Shown here piece by piece: positions 9,830-22,400 of a stretch of 64,000 nucleotides of DNA; positions within the stretch are counted from its first letter, which is position 1; every line of letters begins with the position of its first letter. The stretch comes from Adiantum capillus-veneris. Its lineage: Eukaryota > Streptophyta > Polypodiopsida > Polypodiales > Pteridaceae. The stretch is taken from assembly GCA_014529385.2 (NCBI GenBank), contig CM043960.1, positions 28,361,396-28,425,395 of the forward strand, read 5' to 3'. The notes beneath the pieces were generated by a model, which was not told the DNA's origin, made no database searches, and saw nothing but the letters and a program-made list of their open reading frames with translations. The position numbers and the translations under genes were made by a program.

Positions 9830-10240
9830 GTTCTCAAAAGTATAACCATAACGGCGACTCCCAAACCATAGGCACAACGACATAAAGATTTTATAGCCAT
9901 AATTAAAACATGATTCAAAAATTACAAAACCATAAACATAACCCACTTCCCATATCATAAACATTACCATAACTTGCTTGTCATACCACCATAACCATAA
10001 CAACCATACCATCATTGCAAAACCATAACCATAACCATAACCATAATCTGATTGCTAAACCATAACCATCAGATGATTGCCATACCATCATTGCAAAACC
10101 ATAACCATAACTTGATTGCCAAACCATGACCAAAACCTCTGTGCCATATCATTAACCATAACCTATGTGCCATACCGCAATTGTGAAACAAATCATAATC
10201 ACAAACAGAATGCAAAACCATAAACATAAGCACTACAAAA
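9830..10240 (+). repeat. Degenerate AACCAT/ATAACC simple-repeat array
   Basis: Many ACCATA words occur, including a run of four at 10020-10046, interleaved with a longer unit containing GATTGCCA..CCATCATTGCAAAACC (about 10000-10130). Confidence 0.85.
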
Positions 10241-10599
10241 CTGTACATGCAAACAAGCACTGAGTAAGATTGTACTAAGAACACCACAGCTACCAAAAAT
10301 ACTGTACAAAGAAGACTCTATAAAGATGACTGAGTAAGACTGTATCAAGAAGACCGTCATGGTAATGCCTCCCAGTCTTGACATCCTCTCCCTCCTCCTA
10401 CAGCTAGGTCAAAAGGGCCACAAGTCCATGCTTGTACCCATACTTATCCTCTCGGCGTGTCAGAAGGCTCTTCACGGAAACTTCCTACAAAATTATGGTT
10501 TAATCATGAGATAAATATTCAAACTTTATATATATTTTCAACAATGAAAAGCATACGTATAATACTTACAAACTCATGTTGAAGTGTGTTGTAGCATCC

Positions 10600-11480
10600 A
10601 CTCCCAAGATGTGAGGCTCCAGCAGACTCCAAAGTTCTCTGGCTGCATGTCTGTGCTGTTGAAATCTGTCCGGATTGTCTTGTCTCTCGTGCAATCCCCG
10701 CCTACTTCTCTGCATCCAACCATGTCAACTTTGGACTGCCAGCATTGTACTTGTCTCTCGCCTTTGATCGACGGTGTGACATTGTGGCCTTTGCCACGTC
10801 CAAAATCACACCAATCGAGACTTGATCGTACCCCTCTGTCGGCGTGTACTCTCTTTGAATGGCCTCGACAATGTAACTCTTTCTTTCACCGTTGAGATTA
10901 TTCCAAACCTCCATCATAGAGTGACCAAACTGAACTGTATAGAGCTGTCAAATCCTCTGTCGCATGGCCTTTCCAACCATATCCGCCACAACAGTCCCAT
11001 CCTTGCTCTTGTACACCTTGCTAGGATCATGCTCGTGTGATGCCCAAGGTGTATATGGTGTGCCAATCAGTGAACTATCTACTGAAGAGCGTGGGGGACA
11101 CTCTCTCGGTGGTGTGGACGCATCGGTAGAACCGCTACCATAGCAACCACCACCTCTAGAATGATGCCTACCTCGTTTTGAGGATGAACCACCCATCAGT
11201 GTAGCGGGCACAGTAGTCCTAGGCGTAGGGGGCACACTCGACTGAGGTGTGGGCCCGGTCGGTGTAGGGACCACACTAGTCCTAGGCATAGGGTCAATCG
11301 TAGTAGGTCTAGAGGAACCTACGTACTGCCCAAAGGTTCTATGCCATCGTAATCTGCTCTGGTGTGAACTATGTCAAAAAGGTACCCATCTGCTCGGGTG
11401 ACATGCCAACTGAAGTGATAGGAAAACTAAAACTAGGAGAGTATGGATCATCATCATTGGCCATGGCTACAGATACACAA
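10600..11480 (-). pseudogene. CACTA element second ORF (TnpA-like), broken
   Basis: The start MANDDDPYSPSFSFPITSVG is near 11466. After a frameshift, an open frame from about 11345 to 10948 carries a Pro/Thr-rich low-complexity region and a GSSSKRGRHHSRGGGCYGSG segment; a further shift gives 10917-10702 (WNNLNGERKSYIVEAI, KATMSHRRSKARDKY). This organisation, downstream of TNP2 in the same orientation, is typical of the variable DNA-binding second protein of plant CACTA elements. A homologous N-terminal piece lies downstream of the other TNP2 copy at 16600-16900. Because homology to known TnpA is only compositional, the name is an inference from position. Confidence 0.55.
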
Positions 11481-11617
11481 ATAACACTCACAAAATATGC
11501 TAGTTTATAGAAAAAACGCTTAATCAATACAAACAACAAATAAACAAATCGCCAACACAAATAAATGAATCTAAAGTGTATTGTAGACTAATAAAAAAGA
11601 GTTTTACAAAAGAGTTC

Positions 11618-13669
11618 CTAGCAAAAATCATTAGTAAATCTCTCATCTTCTATGAGATTTGATGCACCAAAGATGTCTATCTCAATTTGTACTTCTACAT
11701 CTTTGTCATTAAACCCTACTTCTTCTTCGCTCTCTGCATCAGCTTCAGTATTTGACACTTCATCTCTAGGTTCAAGCATATGCTCACCACTGACCTCCAA
11801 CTCAAAAGACAAACTTATATCACCCTAAACTTCCCATTGGGTTTAAGTCGAGGCCACACCTATGGCATTCGACCCAATGTCATCTCTTTGGGCCTTGCTC
11901 TCTCTTTTTCCAATGATGGTTTTCCATATGATCTCCCCCATATTCTTGAAGATGTGCATTGGGTTGAGCAAATGATTAATCAGCAGGTCACCCCAGTACG
12001 AGAGTTCATGGAAAATAGAAAGTCTTTTCATTCCAGATGGCATAAAATCTCCCCTCTCCAGCCACATGTTTTTCCAATCGCTTGATTTCAGTGGATGCAT
12101 GTTATGTTTGCATATGTCTGGTCCATGTAGCTCATGTCCTTCAGGCAAAAATCTACTATACTCCTCGTGAACTGTCTTGCTCAAGTGCTCAGAGCGGCCG
12201 AAGCCAAGCCTAGGACCACATTTCAGACATGCATGATTGCACGAGTAACTCAAGCCTAAAAAAACACAAATTTAAAATATAAAAGCGTTGGCATAGCCAG
12301 GAATAACTTGACATGTGTAAGGGTTTCAAAGACACTTACCTGAACACTCACCGAAGTCTGGCCAATCATGCATGGTCCACATGAGAATGCCTTGCACATG
12401 TACATTCCGTCATTTGATTGGTTGGGACATATCAAGCATATCAATTCCTGTCCACAAGATTTAGAGCTCCTCTATAAGTGGTGCTAGATAGACTTCCATC
12501 TTCTTTTCTTTGTACTTTCTTGGGACGATCAGTGACAACAATAGATGGCCCTTCTTGATATCTAGCCATGGTGGAAGAACCAGACAAATAGGCCACGTGT
12601 TCCATGACTAACTCCGTAATCCAGATGGGTTTACTCCGTCCTTTTCTAGACCAAAGCGGATACACCGAGGCTCATTCTTAAATGTAGGCCAACTTTCCTC
12701 TATGTGCTTCCATGCACGAGAGTCAGCAGGTACCTGCATCACATCATCTATTGATCTAGTATTTGAGTGCCAGGTCATCAAAGTGGCTATAGGCTTGCAT
12801 CTGAACATGCTCTTTAATCTTGGAATGATAGGAAAGTATTGAAGGACCTTTGCAGGGATAAAGTTTCCTTGTGTATCCTCTCTATACCTGTTTGATCCAA
12901 AATTCAGACATTGTTCCAAATTTGCATACTCATTGCAAAAAAGTATACAATCCAAGCCCAATTAGTAAGAAGCTTTTTAGTGGCTGGACGAGTAGGGGGC
13001 ATGTGATTCCCTTCTGGCAAGATTTGCTCGTTGAGCAATCTGTTGTTACATGAACACGTCAGCCCCTTGATCAAATTATTGAATTGTAGCTTACAATTAA
13101 TCATGCTTAGGATACAATGTATTTACTTGAAAAGCTCTGTGACAGAGGTGTCGGACTATCCATAGACAGACTGCAAATTAAGCATTGCCAAAGTAATATG
13201 AAGAACTGAGATTTTTGCACCATTGTAAAGCGGCATGCATGCAAGATTTTGCATTATCTCGCGCTCTTTATCGTTGCTATCATGTCGTTGATATGGATGG
13301 GATGGCTGAGGTTGGTTGGTAGTATTGCCTTGAATGATGTTGTCTTCTATGTTTGTCAATGATGGGATCCATGTCAAAGAACACGTCTAACATCTGCTCC
13401 ATCTCTGCTTCTTGAAATGCCACATCAGGTATTGGTTGGGAGGACTCAGTGGATGGTTTTTTGAATCGTCTTCTTTGGGATGAAGTTGGAGCAATATCTA
13501 CTTGCGGAGTTTGATCTATTGTCTCCGAACCATGAGATCGATAACGCAGGTCTTGTAGTTGCTCTATCAAAAAGAGATCGTGATTAAGTATGTGTTGGTC
13601 GTAGATTTTTTGTTTTTGAAAGATCTGATGCTTACAATGTGCACAAGGACACGCCATCCCATCGTCCAT
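11618..13669 (-). pseudogene. TNP2-type CACTA transposase, broken (copy 1)
   Basis: TNP2 transposase excises and inserts CACTA elements by binding their ends. Minus-strand pieces occur in order. 13669-13280 is the N-terminal association region with a CPCAHCKHQ zinc-like motif. 13377-13156 (PLYNGAKISVLHITLAMLNL) is ended by TGG to TAG. At 12961-12608 are PAKVLQYFPIIPRLKSMF, a WHS..RSIDDVMQVPADS block and FGLEKDGVNPSG. At about 12400 is GILMWTMHDWPDFGECSG with a donor CAG|GTAAGT. 12253-11843 holds CGPRLGFGRSEHL, LPEGHEL and NHLLNPMHIFKNMGE. An Asp/Glu-rich tail occupies 11812-11618. A deletion removes the HACPND segment near 12950, and DUF4218 is not seen. Terminal CACTA repeats could not be fixed. 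Confidence 0.8.
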
Positions 13670-13739
13670 ACTCTATCTACCAATGATGCAACAAATATTT
13701 AAAACACTCTAGTTGTTATAACTATACACTACTAACTAC

Positions 13740-14100
13740 ATGACAGTGTATGACAACCTCACATTCTCTAGCTAGGTCAGATCCCCACACACCTCGGTCT
13801 AGAGATGCACGGAGATTAGGACCGCAGGGTAATGATCTCGTCTTTATTGGTCAATGACTATATATTAAGGTTTTTTAAGTTTGTGTGTGCTTTTGAAGTC
13901 TAACTTTGTTATTTCACTTCATTTATCAATTTCCGTTTGCGTTTTGAAGTACACAAGACATTTCCAAATTCCGTTTGCATTTTTTCAAGTATTTGCCACT
14001 AGCTCTAACAACCTCACATTCTCTAGCCATGCCCGATCCCCGCACACCTCGGTTTAGAGGTGTAAGAGATTATGACCATAGGGTCAATGACTATATTAGA
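13740..14100. repeat. Two copies of an 85-110-bp block shared with 24140-24240
   Basis: 13755-13863 and 14015-14095 share TCTCTAGC, CCGATCCC, GCACACCTCGGT, TAGAG, AGAT and GTCAATGACTATAT with each other and with 24147-24238. All lie upstream (5') of a minus-strand TNP2 gene, so this is probably the 5' non-coding/subterminal sequence of one CACTA family. Confidence 0.65.
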
Positions 14101-15790
14101 GTTTTTGAATTATGTGTGTGTTTTTGAAGTTCAATTGTGCTCTTGAAACCTATAACTTAAACCTAACCTATAACCTATAACCTAACCTAGCATAACATGC
14201 AACCTATAACTTAATCTAACATAACTTATAACCTAACATATAACCAAATTAAACTTAACCTATGATCTCACCTATAACATAACCTAACCGAAGTTCGCTT
14301 GCGTTTTTTGAAGTACACAAGTCATTTTTGAAATCTGTTTGTGTTTTTTTTACTAGTTGCCGCTAGCTCTAACCTAACCTATAATCTAGCCTAACCTATA
14401 ACCTAAACCTAACCTAACCTAACATAACCTATAACATAACCTAACCGAAGTACGTTTGCATTTTTTGAAGTACACGAGTCATCTTCGAAGTCCGTTTGTG
14501 TTTTTTATACTATTAATTTGCCGCTAGCTTTAACCTAACCTATAATCTAACCTAACCTATAACCTAAACCAAACATAATAGAAGTCCGTTTATGTTTTTT
14601 CTACTATTAATTTGTCGGTAGGTTTAAAATAACCTATAATCTAACCTAACCTATAACCTAAACTTAGCCTAATCTAGTCGTAGGTTTAACATAACCTATA
14701 ATCTAACATAACCTATAACCTAAACTTAGCCTAATTTAACCTAATATAACCTATAACCTATAACCTATAACCTAACCTAACCGACGTCTGTTTGCATTTT
14801 TTGAAGTACACAAGTAATCTTCGAAGTCCGTCTATGTTTTTTCTACTATTAGTTTACCGCTAGCTCTAACCTAACCTATAACCTAAACCCAATCTAACAT
14901 AACCTATAACTTAACCTAACCTATAATCTATAATCTAACCTATAATCTAAACATAACCTATAACCTAAAACTAACTATAATCTAACCTATAACCTAACCT
15001 AATCAAAGTCCGTTTGCGTTTTTTAAAGTACAAGAGTCATCTTCAAAGTCCTTTTGCATTTTTTCTACTATTTATTTGCTTCTAGCTCTAACCAACAAAC
15101 CTATAATATAACATAACCTATAACCTAAACCTAATCTAACTAACCTAACCTATAGCCTAACCTAATCAAAGTCCATTTGCATTTTTTGAAGTACAATAGT
15201 CATTTTCGAAGTTCGTTTGCATTTTTTCTACTATTTGTTGCTAACTATAACCTAACCTATAACCGACACAATCTTGCATGGTGAATGGTGTGTATTTTAA
15301 TCCAACCATTGCTGTCAAGGTGTTATCTTAAATAGATCTTCCTTTAATGAAACCTTGTTGGCGAGGAGTGATACCCTTATCCAGAGTGGGATAGAGTCTT
15401 AGGGCAATTGACTTGGCAATAATTTTGTAAGTTATTGACATCATGGTTATGGGCCACGAATGTTTCAGTTGGGAGCATCAATTTTTTTTCAAACCAAACC
15501 TATAACCTAAACATTACTTAACTTAACCTATAACCTAACCTAACCTTTTATGTACAACCTATAACCTAACCTAGTCTATAACCTATAACCTAAACCTAAC
15601 GTACAACATAACGTATAAGCTAATCTAACCTAACCTAGACTATAACCTAATGTATAAGCTACCCTAACCTAACATATAACTTAAACCTAATCTAACCCAA
15701 CGTATAACCTAAACTATAACTTATAACTTCACATATAACCTATACCCTAACCTACCCTATAACCAAAACTAAACCTAACCAAAACCTATA
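13930..15790 (+). repeat. Telomere-like CCTAA/CCTATAA array with a higher-order unit
   Basis: Runs of AACCTAACCTATAACCTA alternate with a unit reading GAAGTCCGTTTGCGTTTTTT..GAAGTACACAAGTCAT, then CTACTATT..TTGCCGCTAGCTCT. That unit recurs at about 13935, 14291, 14447, 14580, 14783, 15006 and 15168 (spacing about 130-360 bp). From 15490 to 15790 only the CCTAA-type words remain. The interval 15290-15480 breaks the pattern with non-repetitive sequence. Confidence 0.85.
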
Positions 15791-15799
15791 ACCTAAACC

Positions 15800-16020
15800 T
15801 CATCAATCACATGATGATGATGAGATGGTAGCGTAATTTCAAAACAAAATTACTTCAAAACAAAAAAAAATCATAGCATAATTTCGAAACAAATTTTCTT
15901 CAAAGCATAAATTCCAAAAAAAATCCCTGTAGCATAATTTCAAATCAAAATTACCCCAAAGTATAATTTCAAAACAAATTTTTTCCAAAGCATAATTTCT
16001 AAACAAAATTGCATAAAAAT
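15800..16020 (+). repeat. About 40-bp A-rich tandem repeat
   Basis: At least five degenerate copies of AGCATAATTTCAAAACAAAATT..TTCAA occur (15828, 15871, 15904, 15931, 15958, 15988). Confidence 0.75.
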
Positions 16021-16167
16021 TTAAGCATTGGAATCCTAATTAATGAAATTTTATTTTGTCAATATACAATATAAATTTGAATTAATTTAATATGCATAAA
16101 ACTTTTGAGCACTTACATGCGGCCTATTTGAGGAAGAAAGAGTCTTGTAAATGTCTTTAAACCTGCA

Positions 16168-16226
16168 AAAATGCACACACACACACACACACACACACAA
16201 TGTTAAACCCTAAACCCTAAACCTAC
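16168..16226 (+). repeat. (CA)n microsatellite followed by a telomere-type box
   Basis: (CA)n at about 16172-16199 is followed directly by AAACCCTAAACCCTAAACC (16205-16223), two full plant telomere units. This could be an interstitial telomere remnant or a telo-box element. Confidence 0.8.
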
Positions 16227-16599
16227 CAGCAAACTTGAAAAGAACCTCACCTTGATGCTAAGGAGTAGTCCCCTCACCTCCGGCAAGTTGTTGGGCACGA
16301 GATCTGCAGTAGGTGAGGAGGAGGAGAGCAAAAGAAGAGGTGCACAAACTAGAGAAATACGTGGGGAAAGACCCGTGGATTTGATTTTTATAGAATCCGT
16401 TGGTACAGGCGCTGGTGTAGGCGCTGAAAAAAACATCGGAAGAATTATCGGAATACATCTCTATATAAGCGTCGAAAAATACATCGGTATAAGCACCAAA
16501 AATTTAAAAATGAAAATTTTGAAAATGTTCATCTCCCTCCATACTTACCTGCACATATCCTGACGCTGGTAATTTGTCACCGGAATTTAAGTGACCTCT

Positions 16600-16910
16600 T
16601 GTGGTTGGTGTGGGGGTGGGCAAAGAAGGGGGAGGTAAGGAGCCTCGACGACTACAAGGTGGTGTGGAAGCACTAGCGACGCCTCCTCCACAACAACCAC
16701 CGCCACCACTAGAGCGTCAGTGCCTAGAGGAGTGTGTAGATTGTCTAGTCAACATCAAACTCTCGAAGCGTGTTGATCGCTCCAAAGCAGACGGAGACTC
16801 TGAAGGAGTGGAACGACGCAATTGTCAGCTGGAGCCATGGCAGCCCTCGTACCACCTCTTCTACTCGGAGTCCAAGGAAGCAAGAAACTGATCATCATCC
16901 ATACCTACTT
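16600..16910 (-). pseudogene. CACTA second-ORF (TnpA-like) N-terminal fragment, copy 2
   Basis: The minus strand from about 16901 reads MDDDQFLASLDSE, a stop, then a Ser/Arg-rich and Gly-rich stretch (SSGGGGCCGGGVASASTPP). The nucleotide sequence parallels 11095-11160 (GGTGTGGA.GCA, CAACCACC.CC), the glycine-rich part of copy 1. It has several stops. It lies downstream of the copy-2 TNP2 in the same orientation, as in copy 1. Confidence 0.5.
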
Positions 16911-17065
16911 AAATGCAAGAACACATCTTAATGATGAATGGAGAAGAAAATGGACAAAATTTATAATTTGATTCACAATTTAACTTTCACAAGTTTAGCA
17001 TAAAGACAAGAATGGACAAAACTGCATGTGAATACAATATATATGACAAAAGGGAGCAAAATTGC

Positions 17066-19156
17066 TCAAAATATAATGTCTATGGCTTTAAGAGGTCTCT
17101 CTCTCATCCTCACATAACTCCCTATGTCTATATAGATCTCTCCGTCTAGGCAAATGTCCTCCATTTCATTTTGTAGGTCCTCCGCCTGCATCCCATAGAG
17201 AGTAGCAGCACCAGGCTTGTCTGGCACCACATCAACGGATTCTAAATCAGCATCCTCTCTGATCTCCTCAAACATGCCAAGGTGATTGGAAAATTGTACC
17301 CCTCATACATTCTGCACTCCAAGGGGCAAACCTCTATGACATACCACCAATTTGGTGCAGACCTTTGTAGGATGGAATACCACTTGCAAGAGCCACATAA
17401 CTTAATTACATGACTGCTTCCATACCACCAGTTCTCTAAAGTTATATGTTAAATAATTATAGACTTACTTGCTCACAATGCTTGGGTAGTATATAAGTGT
17501 CTCGAAGGCCGGTCTACTTTTTGGTTGAGTCCACCTCAAGGAAACCTTATTGTCCTCTATGCATAATAGTGTTGCTACCCTCCATGTTATCTTGAACCAT
17601 TGCATGTCGCACAAGTCCACAAAAATCCTCTATAGTCTATCCTCAAAATTTCTTGTAGCATGCCAAAAATAAGTGAGTTCTGCCACCACAGTATCTCCAT
17701 CAGAGGATCGTCATCAACTAGAATGTTTGAAATTTTCCATGATTACACAATCTTGCATAAAATGCTTTTTTGTCGATCCATTCCACCCTAAAATGTTGAC
17801 CTGTACACCATGCTGTTGTGTATGACCTATACTACAACCAACAACAATTATGAATGGTCGTCCTCACATCCAAAAAGATACGAGTCAAACATTGCAAGCA
17901 TACATTGGGACTATAAACCCGCGAGTACTCCCACTCCTCCTCAATTACCTGTTTGCCATGCTGTTGTGTGCTTTTCAATTGATTGTGCAACCATCTTAAG
18001 CTCATGAATATTGGTAGGCTTTCAAGACCCGCCTGCTAATGCATAAGTTGTTGTCTTCCCCATATCCACTTGATTCGTGCCCTTTGTCAAAATCCACTTT
18101 TGTATATTGGATTGTGAAGCATGCAAAATTGATTGATCTTAGCCTCTAGATCTTCCGTCATTTTCTTTTCAACACCGAGATTGCACATTACAATCCCACA
18201 TATGCACTCATCATCTATGGTGCACCAAAGCGTATCTTGGGCACGATCAACTCCAGAGAGCCACTCTCCAATGTAAACAAGGGACTTTGAAACCAGTCGA
18301 CCCTCTGCCATGCTACCCTTTGGACGTGCCTTCTGACGCACATATCCCTTGAGCATTTTCAACAAATGTTCTAAAAAGAACATCCATCCGGAATGCACTA
18401 TGCGTGCTTTTTCCATGTCATCAACTATATGAAAAAGAGAATGCACTTGAATGGTTAACATGGTAGTAGGAAAGTTTTTCTCAAACATGCAAACAACCTC
18501 TACATCATTTAGTTTGGCAGATGGTATGGAGACTACATCAATCTCCTTCTAGGAGATCCATTTCATCAGTTGTGCGAGTTTGTAGATTGTGGTCTGGATG
18601 CTAGAGAAAAAACTATCCTCAATGGACACCAATAAAATAAACTACAAAACAAGTCTAGCAATGGTATTAAACTCCACACACGGATATGCTATGGGATCTA
18701 TTTCACTTCAAACATACTTGACACATTTTATGCCAGTCATGTGACTTCAAACTAGTAAGCTTTCCTTCTTTAGTGAAACATATTTGGAGCGAGTGCATTA
18801 CACCAGTGGACGTATGCACAGATCAAATGATCTCTTTTACATTGCATTCTTGGCCTCTTGTCAAAATCCATGGTGCTTTAGGGAGCTTTATCAATCCATT
18901 GAGTGCTATCTTCAGCCAATATTGCTCCATACAATCCGCATTCCTAAGGTCAATTTTGGCTTCCAAAGTATCTTTCTTGCCGATGAGATAGTCCCACAAC
19001 AGATTGCCCACATTCTTGAACATGTGCATTGGATCGAGCAAGTGATTGATCATGAGTCTGGGCCAATATGGCAACTCGTATCACAGAGATAATCTCTTCA
19101 TCCATGGGGGAAAACTGTCATCACACATCTCCTTTTGCTCTAACCATGCTCGAGCA
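17066..19156 (-). pseudogene. TNP2-type CACTA transposase C-terminal half (copy 2) with DUF4218
   Basis: Reading down the minus strand from the copia insertion: LPYWPRLMINHLLDPMHMFKNVG and KSHDWHKMCQ (19110-18720), the conserved TNP2 core. After several stops comes the DUF4218 domain (18488-18087): MFEKNFPTTMLTIQVHSLFH, IVHSGWMFFLEHLLKMLKGY and VRQKARPKGSMAEGRLV. Between 18070 and 17290 only short broken frames remain. 17275-17066 is an Asp/Glu-rich piece resembling the acidic tail region of copy 1. The other half continues beyond the copia insertion at 22401-23800. It is clearly dead. Confidence 0.8.
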
Positions 19157-19630
<474 letters not shown>

Positions 19631-19632
19631 AT

Positions 19633-19644
19633 TGGTATCAGAGC
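19633..19644 (+). promoter_or_regulatory. Copia primer-binding site
   Basis: TGGTATCAGAGC lies two bases after the 5' LTR. It is complementary to the 3' end of plant initiator-Met tRNA. Confidence 0.95.
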
Positions 19645-22120
19645 TTTGGAAACGCGTGCGATGGCTTCCCGACAAGACGGAAACAACGGAGCTTGGCTAT
19701 GGCGGCTTGAGCTCGACGAAGGTGGATACGACTCGACGATGTCAGATCTCAGCTTAGGCATGTATATTCAGCTTGTGTAGAGCTTGTGTAGAAATTCATT
19801 GCTGAATTTTTCAAAAAAAGAGCAGGAACAAGAAGTGTTGCAACTCGTTTTTACTGTTTTTGGCTCCCGAAACAGTGTTTTTTGCATATTTTTGTTACAC
19901 AGGAGTCGGATGGATATGATCCAGGCTGTGGTGCTATTTGAGAGAGAGAGAGTTCACCTTGTTTTTGCGTGTGCAAGTGATACTTTGGGATGTGACTTTC
20001 AGATCATTACCCATCCGAATGCGGTTTCATGTGCATTGTTTGACTGTGTGGGGCATTTCAGAGAGCTTTTTTAGCACGGTTTTGTGTAGTTTCATGCTAT
20101 GTATGCGGATACAGTTTGAGCTAGCCATATCTTGCAGCTGGCAGGTTTATAGGTTTGTAGTATGGAAAAGTACACATCCATAGAGCTACTCTATCTCAGG
20201 AGTGAGCGAGTGCTAGGCTTTTGGCATTGCATTTAGACCATTTGTGGATTTTGCTACTGAGACGGTGTCTATTGTCATGCGTATTTGGTGAGATTTTTTT
20301 TAAAGTTTTTTCTCAGTTTCTAGGGGAAACTCTGCCAAAATTTTTCCAAGACTCCTCGCCATGGTTTATGCGTATTAGCATTTTGCTCTCTGATGGTTTA
20401 GTGGTCGAGTTGACTTCCACTCTGGTATTTGTAGTTTTTTGGCTTGCAGTTTGTGTTGAGTTTTGACTCATTTTGTAAAGGAAATTAATTATGTTTGGTT
20501 TTTTCCGTCACTCTTGCCATAGACGTTTGCAGTGCTATCCCATCGTGTACAGTGGTCGATATATTCCCACTTTGAGAGTGATTGAGTATTTACTCTCACT
20601 TTGATAGGTTTTGTCAGTTTGGACACAGTTTGGTGTTCTTGTACCCACTCTTGCAGGAGTGAGGAGAGGCTATTGCAAAGTCTAGTGAGCTTGACCGTTT
20701 GCTCACCTTCTTTTCTTGAGACAGTGGTTTGCTCTCGGGTGGGAGAGTCTTGTGATCTCGAGCATTGTTTGCATAGTTTTGGCATGGATATGGAGACGCT
20801 TCAGGCTAGAGGTAGTTCTCACTCACGATTGCAACTGACATATTGGCACTACGGCCATGATGGGCATATTAGACGTCATTGCTTCAGGCATATGAGGCAG
20901 CAAAAGAGGTAGATGCATGGTGCTACTATGAGGACAGATGCTAGAGAGTATGCATGTGACGGGCATGTCACTTTTGAGTCTAGCTTGCCTTCAGACTACT
21001 TTATGTCTTGGGATAGCACATTGTCTACACGTTTTCTACTAGACGAGCATGTAATTTTTTATGCCACGTCATGATTTGTTTTGCTCTTTCTCTAGTGGGA
21101 GACTTGGTTGTGTGCAGTTTTATGATGGTTCAACATATGGCATAGAGGGTGCTGGAGATGTATGCATGTCTTTACCCAGCCGTGCATTGCTTACGCTACG
21201 AGATGTACGTTATGTACTAAGACTCAACTAGAGTCTCATTTTAGTGTGTCAGTTTGCAGAGTAGTGGACATTGTGTATTGCTTGGAGAGAGGTCATTTCA
21301 GATGCATAGGGGATCACTGGTGATAGCCAAAGGTGCTAGGAGTGATCTCGTATACCCTTTGCATATTTTTGACACACGAGGTGGTGTAGTCTCTGTGTAT
21401 TTGTAGCCATGTTTGGAGTGAGAGACGAGACGTGTCTCTTTTGTGGATGTGTTGCATAGAGAGCAGGTTGTGCATTTATCTTGTGGTGACATTCATGCAG
21501 ACAGTGGTATCTCTAGGGATGCACAGCTTGGTCAGTCATCAGTTGAGGTGATATCAATTGAGCTAGAGATCAATGCATTGTTCTATGATGCGTATGATAT
21601 GTTTGAGGATGACAATGTCCTTCAGACAGTTGTGTGTGATTATAGTGGTGCTAATTTTTTGGTTTTCAGTCATTCTCAACAGATATGCCTTTGCCAAATG
21701 ATGCTGACATGGTGATGCATAGTCAGGTGGTTCTTGATGAGGATGCATATGGCACTGAGGTTGCTGACAGGAATAGGTTGACACACATAGTGCATGTTTC
21801 TTTGGCTTTCGAGTCTCTCATGTCTGACCTTTTGGTCTTGAGACCTAATCTTGCTTATGCGGTTGGTGCATTTGCAGTGGGAGTTGTTAGTTGTGCAATG
21901 ACTGACACTGGCATTGTGCATTGTGGAGCCATGTAGGTCATCCACTCGATACCTGCATAAGGAGTGCCAGTAGCTCTAGCCCTCGTGGTATGCATGATAC
22001 ATCTACACTAGAGAAGTTATAGAGTGAGCCAATGGGCATAGGTTGAAAGCTGTCTTCTCTCACCTCTTGTATATACTAGTTGTAGGCTAGTCTTCTTGCC
22101 ACTTATCAGCACACATCTTT

Positions 22121-22131
22121 TAGTGGGAGAA
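22121..22131 (+). promoter_or_regulatory. Copia polypurine tract
   Basis: AGTGGGAGAA lies directly before the 3' LTR TGTTAGG. It is the usual plus-strand primer position in Ty1/copia. Confidence 0.9.
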
Positions 22132-22304
22132 TGTTAGGTAAAGGCGGTGTGCCTCACCATGCTTTGCCCGTGTCCGCCAGCCAATGTCCGGCCACCCACA
22201 TTTACCTCCATATTCTTTATACATAAAAAGAATAATGAGCTCTCACTCATTCTCATGTGGTGCTCATACAGTGAGATTTGGGAGATCCTCCCCACATCCC
22301 TGTG

Positions 22305-22375
<71 letters not shown>

Positions 22376-22400
22376 CACGCATAGAATTTGCACACTCACA
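22132..22400 (+). repeat. 3' LTR of nested copia
   Basis: 269 bp, TGTTAGG...CTCACA. It has one CCCACATCCCTGTGTA word and (CT)n at about 22306-22372. It includes a short segment (about 22185-22240) absent from the 5' LTR. Confidence 0.9.

Noticed and set aside
10702-10917. Myb/SANT-like host transcription factor from WNNLNGERK..RRSKARDKY
   Set aside because: Position downstream of TNP2 in the same orientation and flanking frameshifts fit a CACTA second ORF better.
13727-13732. CACTA motif as a CACTA-element terminus (also CACTACAAAACTG at 10234, TAGTGG at 24285)
   Set aside because: No matching inverted partner or 3-bp duplication could be shown; short motifs like this are expected by chance.
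16205-16223. Chromosome end or true telomere
   Set aside because: Only two exact telomere units, flanked on both sides by transposon sequence.
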